Assembly: GCA_018828385.1 (NCBI GenBank)
Contig: JAHJVE010000023.1
Location: 248,001-312,000, forward strand
Direction: 5' to 3'
Source: Gammaproteobacteria bacterium
GTDB taxonomy: Bacteria; Pseudomonadota; Gammaproteobacteria; Burkholderiales; Rhodocyclaceae
Length of the DNA: 64,000 nucleotides
The translations under genes and the position numbers were made by a program. Shown here in pieces: positions 57,243 through 64,000 of the stretch; position 1 is the first letter of the stretch, and each line of letters opens with the position of its first letter. The notes beneath the pieces were generated by a model. It did no database searches. It saw only the letters and a program-made list of their open reading frames with translations, and was not told where the DNA came from.

Positions 57243-58634
57243 ATGCGCCCCCTAGCCTTCGTCGACCTCGAAACCACCGGCGCCACCGCCACCCATGACC
57301 GCATCACCGAAATCGGCATCGTCGAAGTCGATGTCGACGGCACCGTGCGCGAGTGGCAGCAACTGGTCAATCCCGGCATGCGGATTCCGCCCTTCATCGA
57401 GCAACTGACCGGCATCAGCAACGACATGGTGGCCGACGCGCCTCCGTTCGAGGCGGTGGCGGCTGAAGCCATGAAGCGACTCGAAGGCCGGCTGTTCATC
57501 GCCCACAATGCGCGATTTGATTACGGTTTTTTGAAAAACGAGTTCAAGCGTCTCGGCATCACGTTTCGCGCTTCGGTGCTGTGTACCGTCAAGCTGTCGC
57601 GCGCGCTGTTTCCCGAGCACAAGCGGCACAACCTCGACAGCCTGATCGAGCGTCACGACCTGCAGGCCGAAGCGCGTCACCGGGCGCTGGCCGATGCCCA
57701 GCTGATCTTTCAATTTTGGCAAAAAATTCGGGTTGACCGTAGCAACGAGCAAATCGAGGCCGCGCTCAAGGCGCAGAACGCCCACCCCAGCCTGCCGCCC
57801 CATCTCGACGCCGGAATCATCGATGAACTGCCGGAAGCGCCCGGCGTCTATCTGTTCTACGGCGAAAACAACCTGCCGCTCTATGTCGGCAAGGCCAAGG
57901 ACATCCGCCAGCGCGTGCTCGCGCATTTTGCCGGCGACCACAGCGCCGCCAAGGAAATGGAACTGGCCCAGCAGGTCAAGCGCATCGACTGGATTGAAAC
58001 GGCCGGCGAAATCGGCGCCTTGCTCAAGGAGTCGGCACTCATCAAGCAGTTGCAGCCAACCCACAACCGCCAGTTGCGCAAGAACGACGAGGCCTGCACG
58101 TGGACGCTGATCGATGAAGGCGAAGGCTGGCTGCGCCCGCAACTCATGGCACTGGCTGACATCGAGGCCGGGGTGACGAGCGCCTGCTACGGCCTGTTCA
58201 AGACGACCAAGGAAGCCAACACCGTGCTGCGCACTCTGGCCGAATCGCACAACCTGTGCGACGTGCTGCTCGGGCTGGAGAAAGCCAAACCGGGGAAACC
58301 GTGCTTCGGCCACCAGCTCCGGCGTTGCAAGGGCGCCTGCGTTGGCGCCGAACCCTACGCCAAACACACGGTTCGCCTGATCTCAGCGCTCGTCAGCCTC
58401 AAGCTTGTTACCTGGCCCTTCGCCGGCCCCGGGCTGGTCCGCGAAGGCGACGAAATCCACCTCATCGAAGGCTGGCGCTACCTCGGCACAGCCGCCTCAG
58501 ACGAAGATCTTCACGCCCTGCTCGACAGCCCGCGCCCGCCTTTCGACCGCGACATCTACAAAATCCTCACGAAATACGTCGGCAAGATGGTTCCGTTATC
58601 ATCGACCCGTCCATCCTCAACGGAACCATCATGA
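57243..58634 (+). CDS. DnaQ-like 3'-5' exonuclease fused to a GIY-YIG (Cho/UvrC-like) domain
   Basis: A 463-residue protein. The N-terminal DEDDh exonuclease has D8 and E10 (FVDLETTG), D93 (HNARFDYGFL), H146 and D151 (RHRALADAQ). A GIY-YIG endonuclease-type domain starts near residue 198 (APGVYLFYGENNLPLYVGKAKDIRQRVLAHF), followed by the UvrC/Cho-like KNDEACTW...GPCFG-type region with cysteines. A dispersed repeat copy lies exactly in the linker (residues 156-167). Such fusions are known in beta- and gammaproteobacteria and are thought to act in DNA repair. Stop overlaps the creA start by four bases. Confidence 0.9.
   Translation: MRPLAFVDLETTGATATHDRITEIGIVEVDVDGTVREWQQLVNPGMRIPPFIEQLTGISNDMVADAPPFEAVAAEAMKRLEGRLFIAHNARFDYGFLKNEFKRLGITFRASVLCTVKLSRALFPEHKRHNLDSLIERHDLQAEARHRALADAQLIFQFWQKIRVDRSNEQIEAALKAQNAHPSLPPHLDAGIIDELPEAPGVYLFYGENNLPLYVGKAKDIRQRVLAHFAGDHSAAKEMELAQQVKRIDWIETAGEIGALLKESALIKQLQPTHNRQLRKNDEACTWTLIDEGEGWLRPQLMALADIEAGVTSACYGLFKTTKEANTVLRTLAESHNLCDVLLGLEKAKPGKPCFGHQLRRCKGACVGAEPYAKHTVRLISALVSLKLVTWPFAGPGLVREGDEIHLIEGWRYLGTAASDEDLHALLDSPRPPFDRDIYKILTKYVGKMVPLSSTRPSSTEPS
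57708..57742 (-). repeat. dispersed repeat copy 13 (in frame inside the exonuclease/GIY-YIG gene)
   Basis: Minus-strand CTACGGTCAACCCG, AATTTTTTG, CCAAAATTGAAA. It is read by the gene in the reverse sense as FQFWQKIRVDRS, the only copy inserted against the direction of its host gene. Confidence 0.88.
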
Positions 58635-59086
58635 AAATCGCTGCTGCCCTGGTCCTTGCTGCCCTCTCCCTGCCCGCCTCCGCCGAAGAAATCGGCTGCG
58701 CGACGACGACCTGGAAGCTGATCGGGGCCAATCATCGTGTCTGCGTTTATGCCTACGACGACCCGAAGATTTCCGGTGTGACCTGCCATGTCAGCCAGGC
58801 GCGAACCGGCGGCATCAAGGGCAGCTTCGGGCTGGCCGAAGATCCGTCGCAATTCTCGCTGGCCTGCCGCCAGATCGGCCCGATCACCCTGCCCGCCAAG
58901 CTGGCGGAAGATGAAATCGTGTTCAGCAACGACACCTCGATTTTCTTCAAGGAAACCGATGTCCATCGCTTCTTCGACCACAAGCGCAACGTCCTGATTT
59001 ACATGGCGATCAGCCGCAAGATCATCGAAGGCGCCCCGGCCAACGCCATCTCGACCGTGCCGATCCAGCCGTGGGGCGGCAAGTAA
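58631..59086 (+). CDS. creA: CreA family exported protein
   Basis: A 151-residue protein with a Sec signal peptide (MKIAAALVLAALSLPASAEE) and the CreA body: WKLIGANHRVCVYAYDDPKISGVTCHVSQARTGGIKGSFGLAEDPSQFSLACRQIGPI, ending FFDHKRNVLIYMAISRKIIEGAPANAISTVPI. Conserved cysteines suggest disulfides. CreA is conserved in proteobacteria but of unknown function. It overlaps the upstream nuclease gene by four bases and the cupin gene follows one base after its stop. Confidence 0.93.
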   Translation: MKIAAALVLAALSLPASAEEIGCATTTWKLIGANHRVCVYAYDDPKISGVTCHVSQARTGGIKGSFGLAEDPSQFSLACRQIGPITLPAKLAEDEIVFSNDTSIFFKETDVHRFFDHKRNVLIYMAISRKIIEGAPANAISTVPIQPWGGK

Positions 59087-59087
59087 G

Positions 59088-59456
59088 ATGAAAACCTCGC
59101 GCGACGCGATCAGTCCCTACATCACCAAGGACGGCTCGGAAATCCGCGAACTGCTGCACCCGGCCCACCATGGCGCCCGAAACCAGAGCCTGGCCGAAGC
59201 GCTTGTGCCGGCCGGCGGCACGACCTTGCTGCATCGCCATGAAGTGACCGAAGAGATTTACCACGTCACCGGCGGCACGGGGGTCATGACGCTGGGCGCC
59301 GAAAAATTCCCTATCGGCCCCGGCGACAGCATATTGATCCCGCCCGGCACGCCGCATTGCGTGGCGAATACGGGGGAAGCGGCGCTGGTCATTCTGTGCT
59401 GCTGCGCGCCGGCTTATTCGCACGAGGATACGGTTTTGCTGGAAGCATCGGCGTAG
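59088..59456 (+). CDS. cupin-domain protein
   Basis: A 122-residue single cupin. The metal-binding motif HRHEVTEEIYHVTGGTGVMTLG supplies two His and a Glu; PPGTPHCVAN supplies the third His. It probably acts as a small isomerase or sensor-like cupin; substrate unknown. It starts one base after the creA stop, so it belongs to the same operon as the nuclease fusion and creA. Confidence 0.9.
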   Translation: MKTSRDAISPYITKDGSEIRELLHPAHHGARNQSLAEALVPAGGTTLLHRHEVTEEIYHVTGGTGVMTLGAEKFPIGPGDSILIPPGTPHCVANTGEAALVILCCCAPAYSHEDTVLLEASA

Positions 59457-59476
59457 GAATACGCCGACGGTTGGCG

Positions 59477-60244
59477 TCAGCCCGGCTTCTTCAACCATTC
59501 CGGCAATGCCGCCGTAAGCTGACTCACCTCGCCCGCCAGATCGCCCCGCTCCCCGACAAACAGGTAATACGGCGCCTGAACACCCGGCAAATAGGGCACT
59601 GTCGCCCGCAACTCAGCCGAAAACTGCTCGACAAACAAACCCCTGAGCATCGCCAGATGTTCGCCCGACAAATGCACACCGTCATGGCCAAACCATTTGC
59701 GCCAGAAGGCGTTGCTCAATCGACTACCGGCAGCCGGCAGATGAAAATCGACAACGCCGATGCGCCCGCCCGGGCCCAGCATGGCCTGGGCATTGGCGAT
59801 GACCCGCGACCAGTCGGGAATCATCGTCAGCGCATACGACATGAAAACGAAATCGACCGGCTGATCTGGCTGCCAGGTCGTCGCGTCGGCCTCGATGACC
59901 CGGATTCGTTCATGACCGGCCGCCCGTTGCCGCGCCACGTCGAGCAAGGCCGGACAAAGATCGACCATGTCGAAACTGGCGAACTGGCCGGCCCGGGCGC
60001 CGATCCGCAGCAAGCTGCTGCCGGTACCGCAGCCGAGTTCGACCACCCGGGCGCCGGCCTGCAGACCCAGCCGCTGGATCAGCTCCTGCCGGCCGTGCAG
60101 CAGGCGTTCACGAAATGCATCGTAACGGTCGGCCTGCGGCGCATAGAAAGCCTGCAGGCGCTCGGCGTGGCTGCCCGAGTTCGGCTGGCCGCGCAGCAGG
60201 CGCCACAGGATGCGGGCGTCGGCCGCCAGATCAGCCGCGGCCAT
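59477..60244 (-). CDS. btaB: BtaB-like SAM-dependent N-methyltransferase (betaine lipid synthesis)
   Basis: A 255-residue class I methyltransferase; the SAM motif is VVELGCGTGSSLLRIGARAG, followed by FDMVDLCPALLDVARQRA and VDFVFMSYALTMIPDW. Placed directly after a BtaA-like gene, it should methylate diacylglyceryl-homoserine three times to give the betaine lipid DGTS. I start at the ATG at 60244, which overlaps the BtaA coding sequence by 14 bases. Convergent with the cupin gene. The symbol rests on context plus fold, so moderately sure. Confidence 0.85.
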   Translation of the reverse strand: MAAADLAADARILWRLLRGQPNSGSHAERLQAFYAPQADRYDAFRERLLHGRQELIQRLGLQAGARVVELGCGTGSSLLRIGARAGQFASFDMVDLCPALLDVARQRAAGHERIRVIEADATTWQPDQPVDFVFMSYALTMIPDWSRVIANAQAMLGPGGRIGVVDFHLPAAGSRLSNAFWRKWFGHDGVHLSGEHLAMLRGLFVEQFSAELRATVPYLPGVQAPYYLFVGERGDLAGEVSQLTAALPEWLKKPG

Positions 60245-61472
60245 GTTCCGCCAGCTGGGCAACGACGAACCCGGCGTAGGTGTGCACACGGTCGTCGCCT
60301 TGCAGACGGGCGGCGAGTTCCGTCTCAAAGTTGAGCATTTCCTTGAGCGGCTTGTGTTGCGGGCCGGCCGTCACCCAGTCGAGGAACGGCGGGTTGGCGT
60401 GGGCGCTGCGCAGCAGCAGCCGGGCCTTGGGCGCCGCCCGCTCGAAGATGGCGTTCCATTCCTCGATCAGCGCCGCCGGGTAGTAGCAGCTCATCCAGTC
60501 CATGTGGTCGAGCAGCACGAAGCGCGTGATCGGCTCGTCGCCAGCCTGCAGGAATTCGGTGACGGTGCAGGTGTGCGGCTCGATGCAATCGACCAGGCCG
60601 CCCTTCAGCGCGTTGAAGTTTTCTTCCTTCAAATACGACGGGCAGCAGTCGCGGGTGTAGCTGCCGGTCAGATAGACGCGCCAGAAGTAGTTTTCACCAA
60701 CCGGCAGATTGCGGAAGACGTATTCGATGGCATCGCGGATGAATCCGGAAACGCCGCCCGGGTGCTGGCCCTGGACCAGCCGGCGCTGGGGATGCGGCAC
60801 GCCGAGCAGGCTCATCGTCAGCTGGCGGTTGAGTACCCAGTTGATAACCGGCGTCCACAATTCGCTGGCGATCTTTTGGTCGTAAATCTGGCGTTGTTCG
60901 ACCAGATTGGTCGAGGCGAACAGTTCGGTGACACGCTGGGCCAGCGCCGGCCGCATGCGGAAATAGGTACGGAAACCGCGCGCCACGAAGCCGGCCAGGC
61001 CATGAAAATAGAAGCTGCCGTGACGGCTGCAAAACCAGTTGAAACGGCGATCCCAGTAGGTTCTGGCGAAATCCGAGAGTTCGGCCCGCAACTGGTGGCG
61101 GTAGATATTCTTGATGTTCGGGTGGAATCCGCTGCCAAAAATGGCGAAGAAATCGTCGAAGCCGAGCTTGCGGATACCCGCCATCTTGAGTTCGAGCAGC
61201 GCGTTCTGGCGCGGGTTGGCGTCAATCGCGTAGACCTTGGCCGGCCCCTGCAGGGCGTAATCGAGCGCATTGCAACCGGCGCTGGTGATGACCATCACCG
61301 TGTCCCGCGGCCCGAGGTGCAGGGCCTGGCGGTCGACCGCCGGGTCTTCCCAGCACGTGTTGTAAACCAGCGAACGTGAATAGAGCGCGTCGAAAATCTT
61401 CTGGTCGATGCGGTCCTTGAGTGTCAGATTGAGAGCGGGGACAGCCAGGTTCTGCGGTGCGGGTGCGTTCAT
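60231..61472 (-). CDS. btaA: BtaA-like SAM:diacylglycerol 3-amino-3-carboxypropyltransferase (DUF3419)
   Basis: A 413-residue DUF3419 protein. RSLVYNTCWEDPAVDRQALHLGPRDTVMVITSAGCNALDYAL and VYAIDANPRQNALLELKMAGIRKL form the SAM-binding core. It transfers the 3-amino-3-carboxypropyl group of SAM to diacylglycerol, the first step to betaine lipids. Start at the ATG at 61472 (MNAPAPQNLAVPALNLTLKDRIDQKIFDALYSR). In Rhodobacter and relatives the btaAB pair is induced by phosphate limitation to save phospholipid phosphate. Confidence 0.9.
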   Translation of the reverse strand: MNAPAPQNLAVPALNLTLKDRIDQKIFDALYSRSLVYNTCWEDPAVDRQALHLGPRDTVMVITSAGCNALDYALQGPAKVYAIDANPRQNALLELKMAGIRKLGFDDFFAIFGSGFHPNIKNIYRHQLRAELSDFARTYWDRRFNWFCSRHGSFYFHGLAGFVARGFRTYFRMRPALAQRVTELFASTNLVEQRQIYDQKIASELWTPVINWVLNRQLTMSLLGVPHPQRRLVQGQHPGGVSGFIRDAIEYVFRNLPVGENYFWRVYLTGSYTRDCCPSYLKEENFNALKGGLVDCIEPHTCTVTEFLQAGDEPITRFVLLDHMDWMSCYYPAALIEEWNAIFERAAPKARLLLRSAHANPPFLDWVTAGPQHKPLKEMLNFETELAARLQGDDRVHTYAGFVVAQLAEHGRG

Positions 61473-61580
61473 GTCGGCGCGGGTCAGTTTGGAATTTCCC
61501 GAAATTAAGCGCCACGTGTTACGACCCCATGACAAACGGCAGTCGAACCGCCTTCGCGCCCGCCTTTCGGCCCCCTGCCG

Positions 61581-61616
61581 GTTTCAATTTTGGCCGGTTT
61601 TCCCGGTTGACCGTAG
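61581..61616 (-). repeat. dispersed repeat copy 14
   Basis: Minus-strand CTACGGTCAACCGG, GAAAACCGG, CCAAAATTGAAAC. It lies 109 bases upstream of btaA in the divergent region with the gene at 61727. The rest of this 254-base gap holds no clear operator. Confidence 0.9.
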
Positions 61617-61726
61617 CATCCGGAACACTGTCAAAAATTGATACAAATCGTCGCAAAAATACCCATCGAAAATAGCGCATTCGGGGCAAAACTGCCGGTC
61701 TACTGATTTTGCAAAAGGAGTCACCG

Positions 61727-62038
61727 ATGCAGACTGATCCCCATTGGCAAGAACAGACTCTCGCCCGATTCATTCTGGCTTCCCGCCAGCACCTCGGCCT
61801 CGTGCAGGCCCCCGCCGACCTCACGCCACCCCACCCGATTGCCCGTTCTGGCCGCAAGCTCTTGCGTTCGCTGGTCGTCGCCAGTTCCCTCGGCGCCTTG
61901 TTTGGCACCACGGCATTCGCCAGCGAGGCCAGCCGCGAACCCGCCAAGCGCAGCCCGAACGAACATGGCACGCGGCTCAAGGCCAGTGAACGAACGCCCC
62001 ATGCTCACCGGCTTTCCCTGTATCGCCGAAATCGCTGA
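61727..62038 (+). CDS. hypothetical protein preceding a DegP-type protease
   Basis: A 103-residue protein with a single hydrophobic segment (SLVVASSLGALFGTTAFASEA) near the middle, preceded by a basic stretch (RSGRKLLR), and a basic C-terminus. The ATG at 61727 has AAAAGGAGTCACCG upstream, an excellent site. The N-terminus (MQTDPHWQEQTLARFILASRQ) is not a signal peptide, so the topology is probably N-in. No family recognised, and it is not RseA. It is co-transcribed with the protease 35 bases downstream. Confidence 0.65.
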   Translation: MQTDPHWQEQTLARFILASRQHLGLVQAPADLTPPHPIARSGRKLLRSLVVASSLGALFGTTAFASEASREPAKRSPNEHGTRLKASERTPHAHRLSLYRRNR

Positions 62039-62072
62039 TCAATCCCCCAAACCCACTCAACAAGAGGTAAGC

Positions 62073-63542
62073 ATGAAACGTAATTCGCTCCAAATGACCG
62101 TCGCCGCCATTGCCGTTGCCGCCGCCGTTGGCGGTGCCTATTCGCTCGGCCAGAATGTGCCCATCGGCCACGCCAATGCCGCTACCCAACCGACCGCTGC
62201 TGTCGTCGCCGCCCCGCCCGTCAGCGTCACCATCCCCAACGGCCTGCCCGACATGCGCAGCATCGTCGCCGGCAACGCCCCGGCTGTCGTCAACATCAGC
62301 GTCACCGGCACACGCAAGACGGCGTCCAACCTGCCCGACCTCCAGCAGATGGACCCGAACGATCCGTTCTTCCAGTTCTTCCGCCATTTCCGCGGCCAGA
62401 TGCCGGAGAGCAACCAGCCGATGTACGGCCTCGGCTCGGGCTTCATCGTCACCGCCGACGGCACGGTGCTGACCAACGCCCACGTCGTCGACGGCGCCGA
62501 GGAAGTCACCGTCAAGCTCAACGACAAACGCGAATTCAAGGCCAAGGTGCTCGGCCTCGACAAGGCCAGCGACGTCGCCGTGCTCAAAATCGATGCCAAA
62601 AATCTGCCGACCGTGAAGCTCGGTACCTCGCTGCAAACCCAGGTCGGCGATTGGGTGCTCGCCATCGGCTCGCCCTACGGCTTCGAAAGCAGCGCCAGCG
62701 CCGGCATCGTCTCCGCCAAGTCGCGCAACCTGCCGGACGGTAGCTACGTCCCCTTCATCCAGACCGACGTTGCGGTCAATCCCGGCAACTCCGGCGGCCC
62801 GCTGTTCAACATGAACGGCGAAGTGATCGGCATCAACTCGCAGATCTATTCGCGCAGCGGCGGCTACCAGGGTCTCTCCTTCGCCATCCCGATCGAAGTG
62901 GCGATGAATGTCGAGAAGCAGATCGTCACCAACGGCAAAGTCCAGCGCGGCAAGCTCGGCGTCAGCATCCAGGAAGTCAATCAGTCGCTGGCTGACAGCT
63001 TCGGCCTGGCCAAACCGGCCGGCGCCCTCGTCGCCTCGGTCGAAAAAGGCAGCCCGGCCGCCAAGGGCGGGCTGGAACCAGGCGACGTCATTCTCGGCAT
63101 CGACGGCAAGACCATCGAAAGCTCCGGCGAACTGCCAGCCGCCGTTGCCGCCAAGATGCCCGGCGAAACGGCTCGCCTGCAAGTCTGGCGCAAGGGCGAA
63201 ACGCGCAATATCGAGGTCAAGGTCGGCAGCTTCGGCGAGGAAAAAGTGGCATCGAACGAAGCCCCATCCGCCGACAAAGGCCGCCTCGGCGTCGCCGTCC
63301 GCCCGCTGACCCCAGAAGAACAGCGTCTGGCCGAAGTCAAAGGCGGTCTACTCGTCGAACAAGCCAGCGGCGCCGCCGGCCGGGCCGGCATCCGCCCGGG
63401 TGACATCATTGTTTCGGTGAACGGCCAGCCGATCGGCGATATCGACCAGCTACGCGGCATCATCGCCAAATCCGGCAAGAAAGCCGCCATCCTGATCGAA
63501 CGCGGCGATTCGCGAATATTCGTCCCGGTCGACCTGGGCTAA
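62073..63542 (+). CDS. periplasmic serine protease, DegP/HtrA (MucD-like)
   Basis: A 489-residue HtrA protease with an N-terminal signal peptide (LQMTVAAIAVAAAVGGAYSL). Catalytic triad: His in TNAHVVDGA, Asp in DKASDVAVLKID and Ser in NPGNSGGPLFN. Two PDZ domains follow (GKLGVSIQEVNQSLADSF and KGRLGVAVRPLTPEEQ regions). It degrades or refolds damaged envelope proteins. Start at the ATG at 62073 (AGAGGTAAGC upstream). Whether it is DegP, DegQ or MucD cannot be settled here. Confidence 0.94.
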   Translation: MKRNSLQMTVAAIAVAAAVGGAYSLGQNVPIGHANAATQPTAAVVAAPPVSVTIPNGLPDMRSIVAGNAPAVVNISVTGTRKTASNLPDLQQMDPNDPFFQFFRHFRGQMPESNQPMYGLGSGFIVTADGTVLTNAHVVDGAEEVTVKLNDKREFKAKVLGLDKASDVAVLKIDAKNLPTVKLGTSLQTQVGDWVLAIGSPYGFESSASAGIVSAKSRNLPDGSYVPFIQTDVAVNPGNSGGPLFNMNGEVIGINSQIYSRSGGYQGLSFAIPIEVAMNVEKQIVTNGKVQRGKLGVSIQEVNQSLADSFGLAKPAGALVASVEKGSPAAKGGLEPGDVILGIDGKTIESSGELPAAVAAKMPGETARLQVWRKGETRNIEVKVGSFGEEKVASNEAPSADKGRLGVAVRPLTPEEQRLAEVKGGLLVEQASGAAGRAGIRPGDIIVSVNGQPIGDIDQLRGIIAKSGKKAAILIERGDSRIFVPVDLG

Positions 63543-63545
63543 ACG

Positions 63546-63581
63546 TCAAAAAGGCCGTTCGAACGAACGGCCTTTTTGACG
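63546..63581. terminator. bidirectional terminator between the DegP-type gene and the last gene
   Basis: GTCAAAAAGGCCGTTCG and its complement CGAACGGCCTTTTTGAC form a 16- to 17-base stem with a very small loop. A T run is present on both strands, suiting convergent genes. Confidence 0.9.
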
Positions 63582-63607
63582 CTGGGAGTCCCCTTGGAAA
63601 GTCGCTG

Positions 63608-64000
63608 TTACCAGCGAAAAACAGCTTCAGACCTGCGCTTTTCGGTGATCGACAACTTCCTTTCTTGCTCCTGACCGTTCATCGAAACCTTGATCACGTA
63701 GCGCCCCGGCGGTACCCGGGCAAGCAGGAACGGCCCCGCCGAATTGACTTCAAGAACCTTGTCACCCTTGGCATTGAGCACAACCACATCGACGCTCCCG
63801 AGATAGGAGCCATCGCGCTCGGCAAAAAGAAGCTTCAGATTGAAATCCCGTTCACGCAAGCGGATTTCATCCACTTCCTCGTCACCGATTCCACCGCTGA
63901 CATAGGTCGCGTTTCCATAATTTTTTTCGACCAACGCGAACGCATCACTTTGGGCCATCACCTGCGAAGGCAGCACGCAGGCAAGCAACAGATACACGAG
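63608..64000 (-). CDS. hypothetical exported protein, 5' end beyond the window
   Basis: The C-terminal 130 residues of a secreted protein. The remaining signal-peptide part reads LVYLLLACVLPSQVMAQSDA, so cleavage follows MAQ or nearby. The mature part (FALVEKNYGNATYVSGGIGDEEVDEIRLRERDFNLKLLFAERDGSYLGSVDVVVLNAKGDKVLEVNSAGPFLLARVPPGRYVIKVSMNGQ) looks like a small beta-sandwich carboxypeptidase-regulatory type fold. No specific family recognised. A GTG at 63997 might be internal; the true start is probably past base 64000. Confidence 0.75.
   Translation of the reverse strand, partial: LVYLLLACVLPSQVMAQSDAFALVEKNYGNATYVSGGIGDEEVDEIRLRERDFNLKLLFAERDGSYLGSVDVVVLNAKGDKVLEVNSAGPFLLARVPPGRYVIKVSMNGQEQERKLSITEKRRSEAVFRW

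Noticed and set aside
61473-61580. PHO box before btaA
   Set aside because: The minus strand has TTTGTCATGGGGTCGTAAC, but the second half-repeat is poor. Not enough to call PhoB control.

Overview
The window looks like chromosomal DNA from a GC-rich betaproteobacterium, most likely of the Rhodocyclales (Dechloromonas/Azonexus-like). This is inferred from protein style (ETF-QO, FabI, PhaP phasin, MocR next to DUF2917, the DUF3348/DUF802/OmpA/DUF2894 operon, ParC) and not from any database match. No rRNA, tRNA, CRISPR array, transposase or prophage was seen. Most of the window is densely packed housekeeping and metabolic genes.

Layout. 1-3.6 kb: 5' part of dgt, an acyl-CoA thioesterase, ETF-quinone oxidoreductase, fabI. 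3.6-8.8 kb: ppiD, a MocR-type regulator with a divergent DUF2917 gene, a 54-codon gene behind two LexA-type boxes, an exported rhodanese-like protein. 8.9-15.5 kb: purL and a hybrid histidine kinase. 15.6-20.1 kb: a four-gene overlapping operon with a MotA/TolQ-like channel protein carrying a long helical tail and a MotB/OmpA-like partner, reminiscent of the ZorAB motor. 20.2-25 kb: the prkA-yeaH-spoVR stress operon. 25-31.4 kb: a toxin-antitoxin pair, selO, an ArsC-like gene, glpK-glpD. 31.5-34.1 kb: DUF4202, GST, an unknown gene, rhodanese and DUF1304. 34.3-39.1 kb: sbcDC. 39.3-40.1 kb: an AT-richer orphan gene with a HEPN-like R-x4-H motif. 40.2-45.1 kb: an alpha/beta hydrolase, a long intergenic region, ahpC, panE and a redoxin gene with a divergent AraC regulator. 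45.2-56.9 kb: parC, a FimV-like small protein, phasin, sirtuin, a FliL-like protein, trmA, a DEAD-box helicase, a diguanylate cyclase, DUF3014 and small unknowns. 57.2-64 kb: a DnaQ-like exonuclease fused to a GIY-YIG domain, creA, a cupin, the betaine-lipid pair btaB-btaA, a DegP-type protease.

The most distinctive DNA-level feature is a dispersed repeat of about 36 bp. Thirteen near-complete copies occur in 64 kb, in both orientations. It has a conserved head (CTACGGTCAACCGG, containing the near-palindrome CGGTCAACCG), an A/T-rich middle and a tail like GCCCAAAATCAAAATC. Eight copies are intergenic, several beside terminator hairpins. Five sit in frame inside genes (DUF2894, sbcC twice, the DEAD-box helicase, the exonuclease/GIY-YIG gene), always in a linker, coil or tail. 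The element is open in all three forward frames.

The best leads for new biology are the LexA-boxed small gene (a candidate SOS effector), the ZorAB-like motor operon lacking Zorya effectors, the repeat family, and the HEPN-like orphan.
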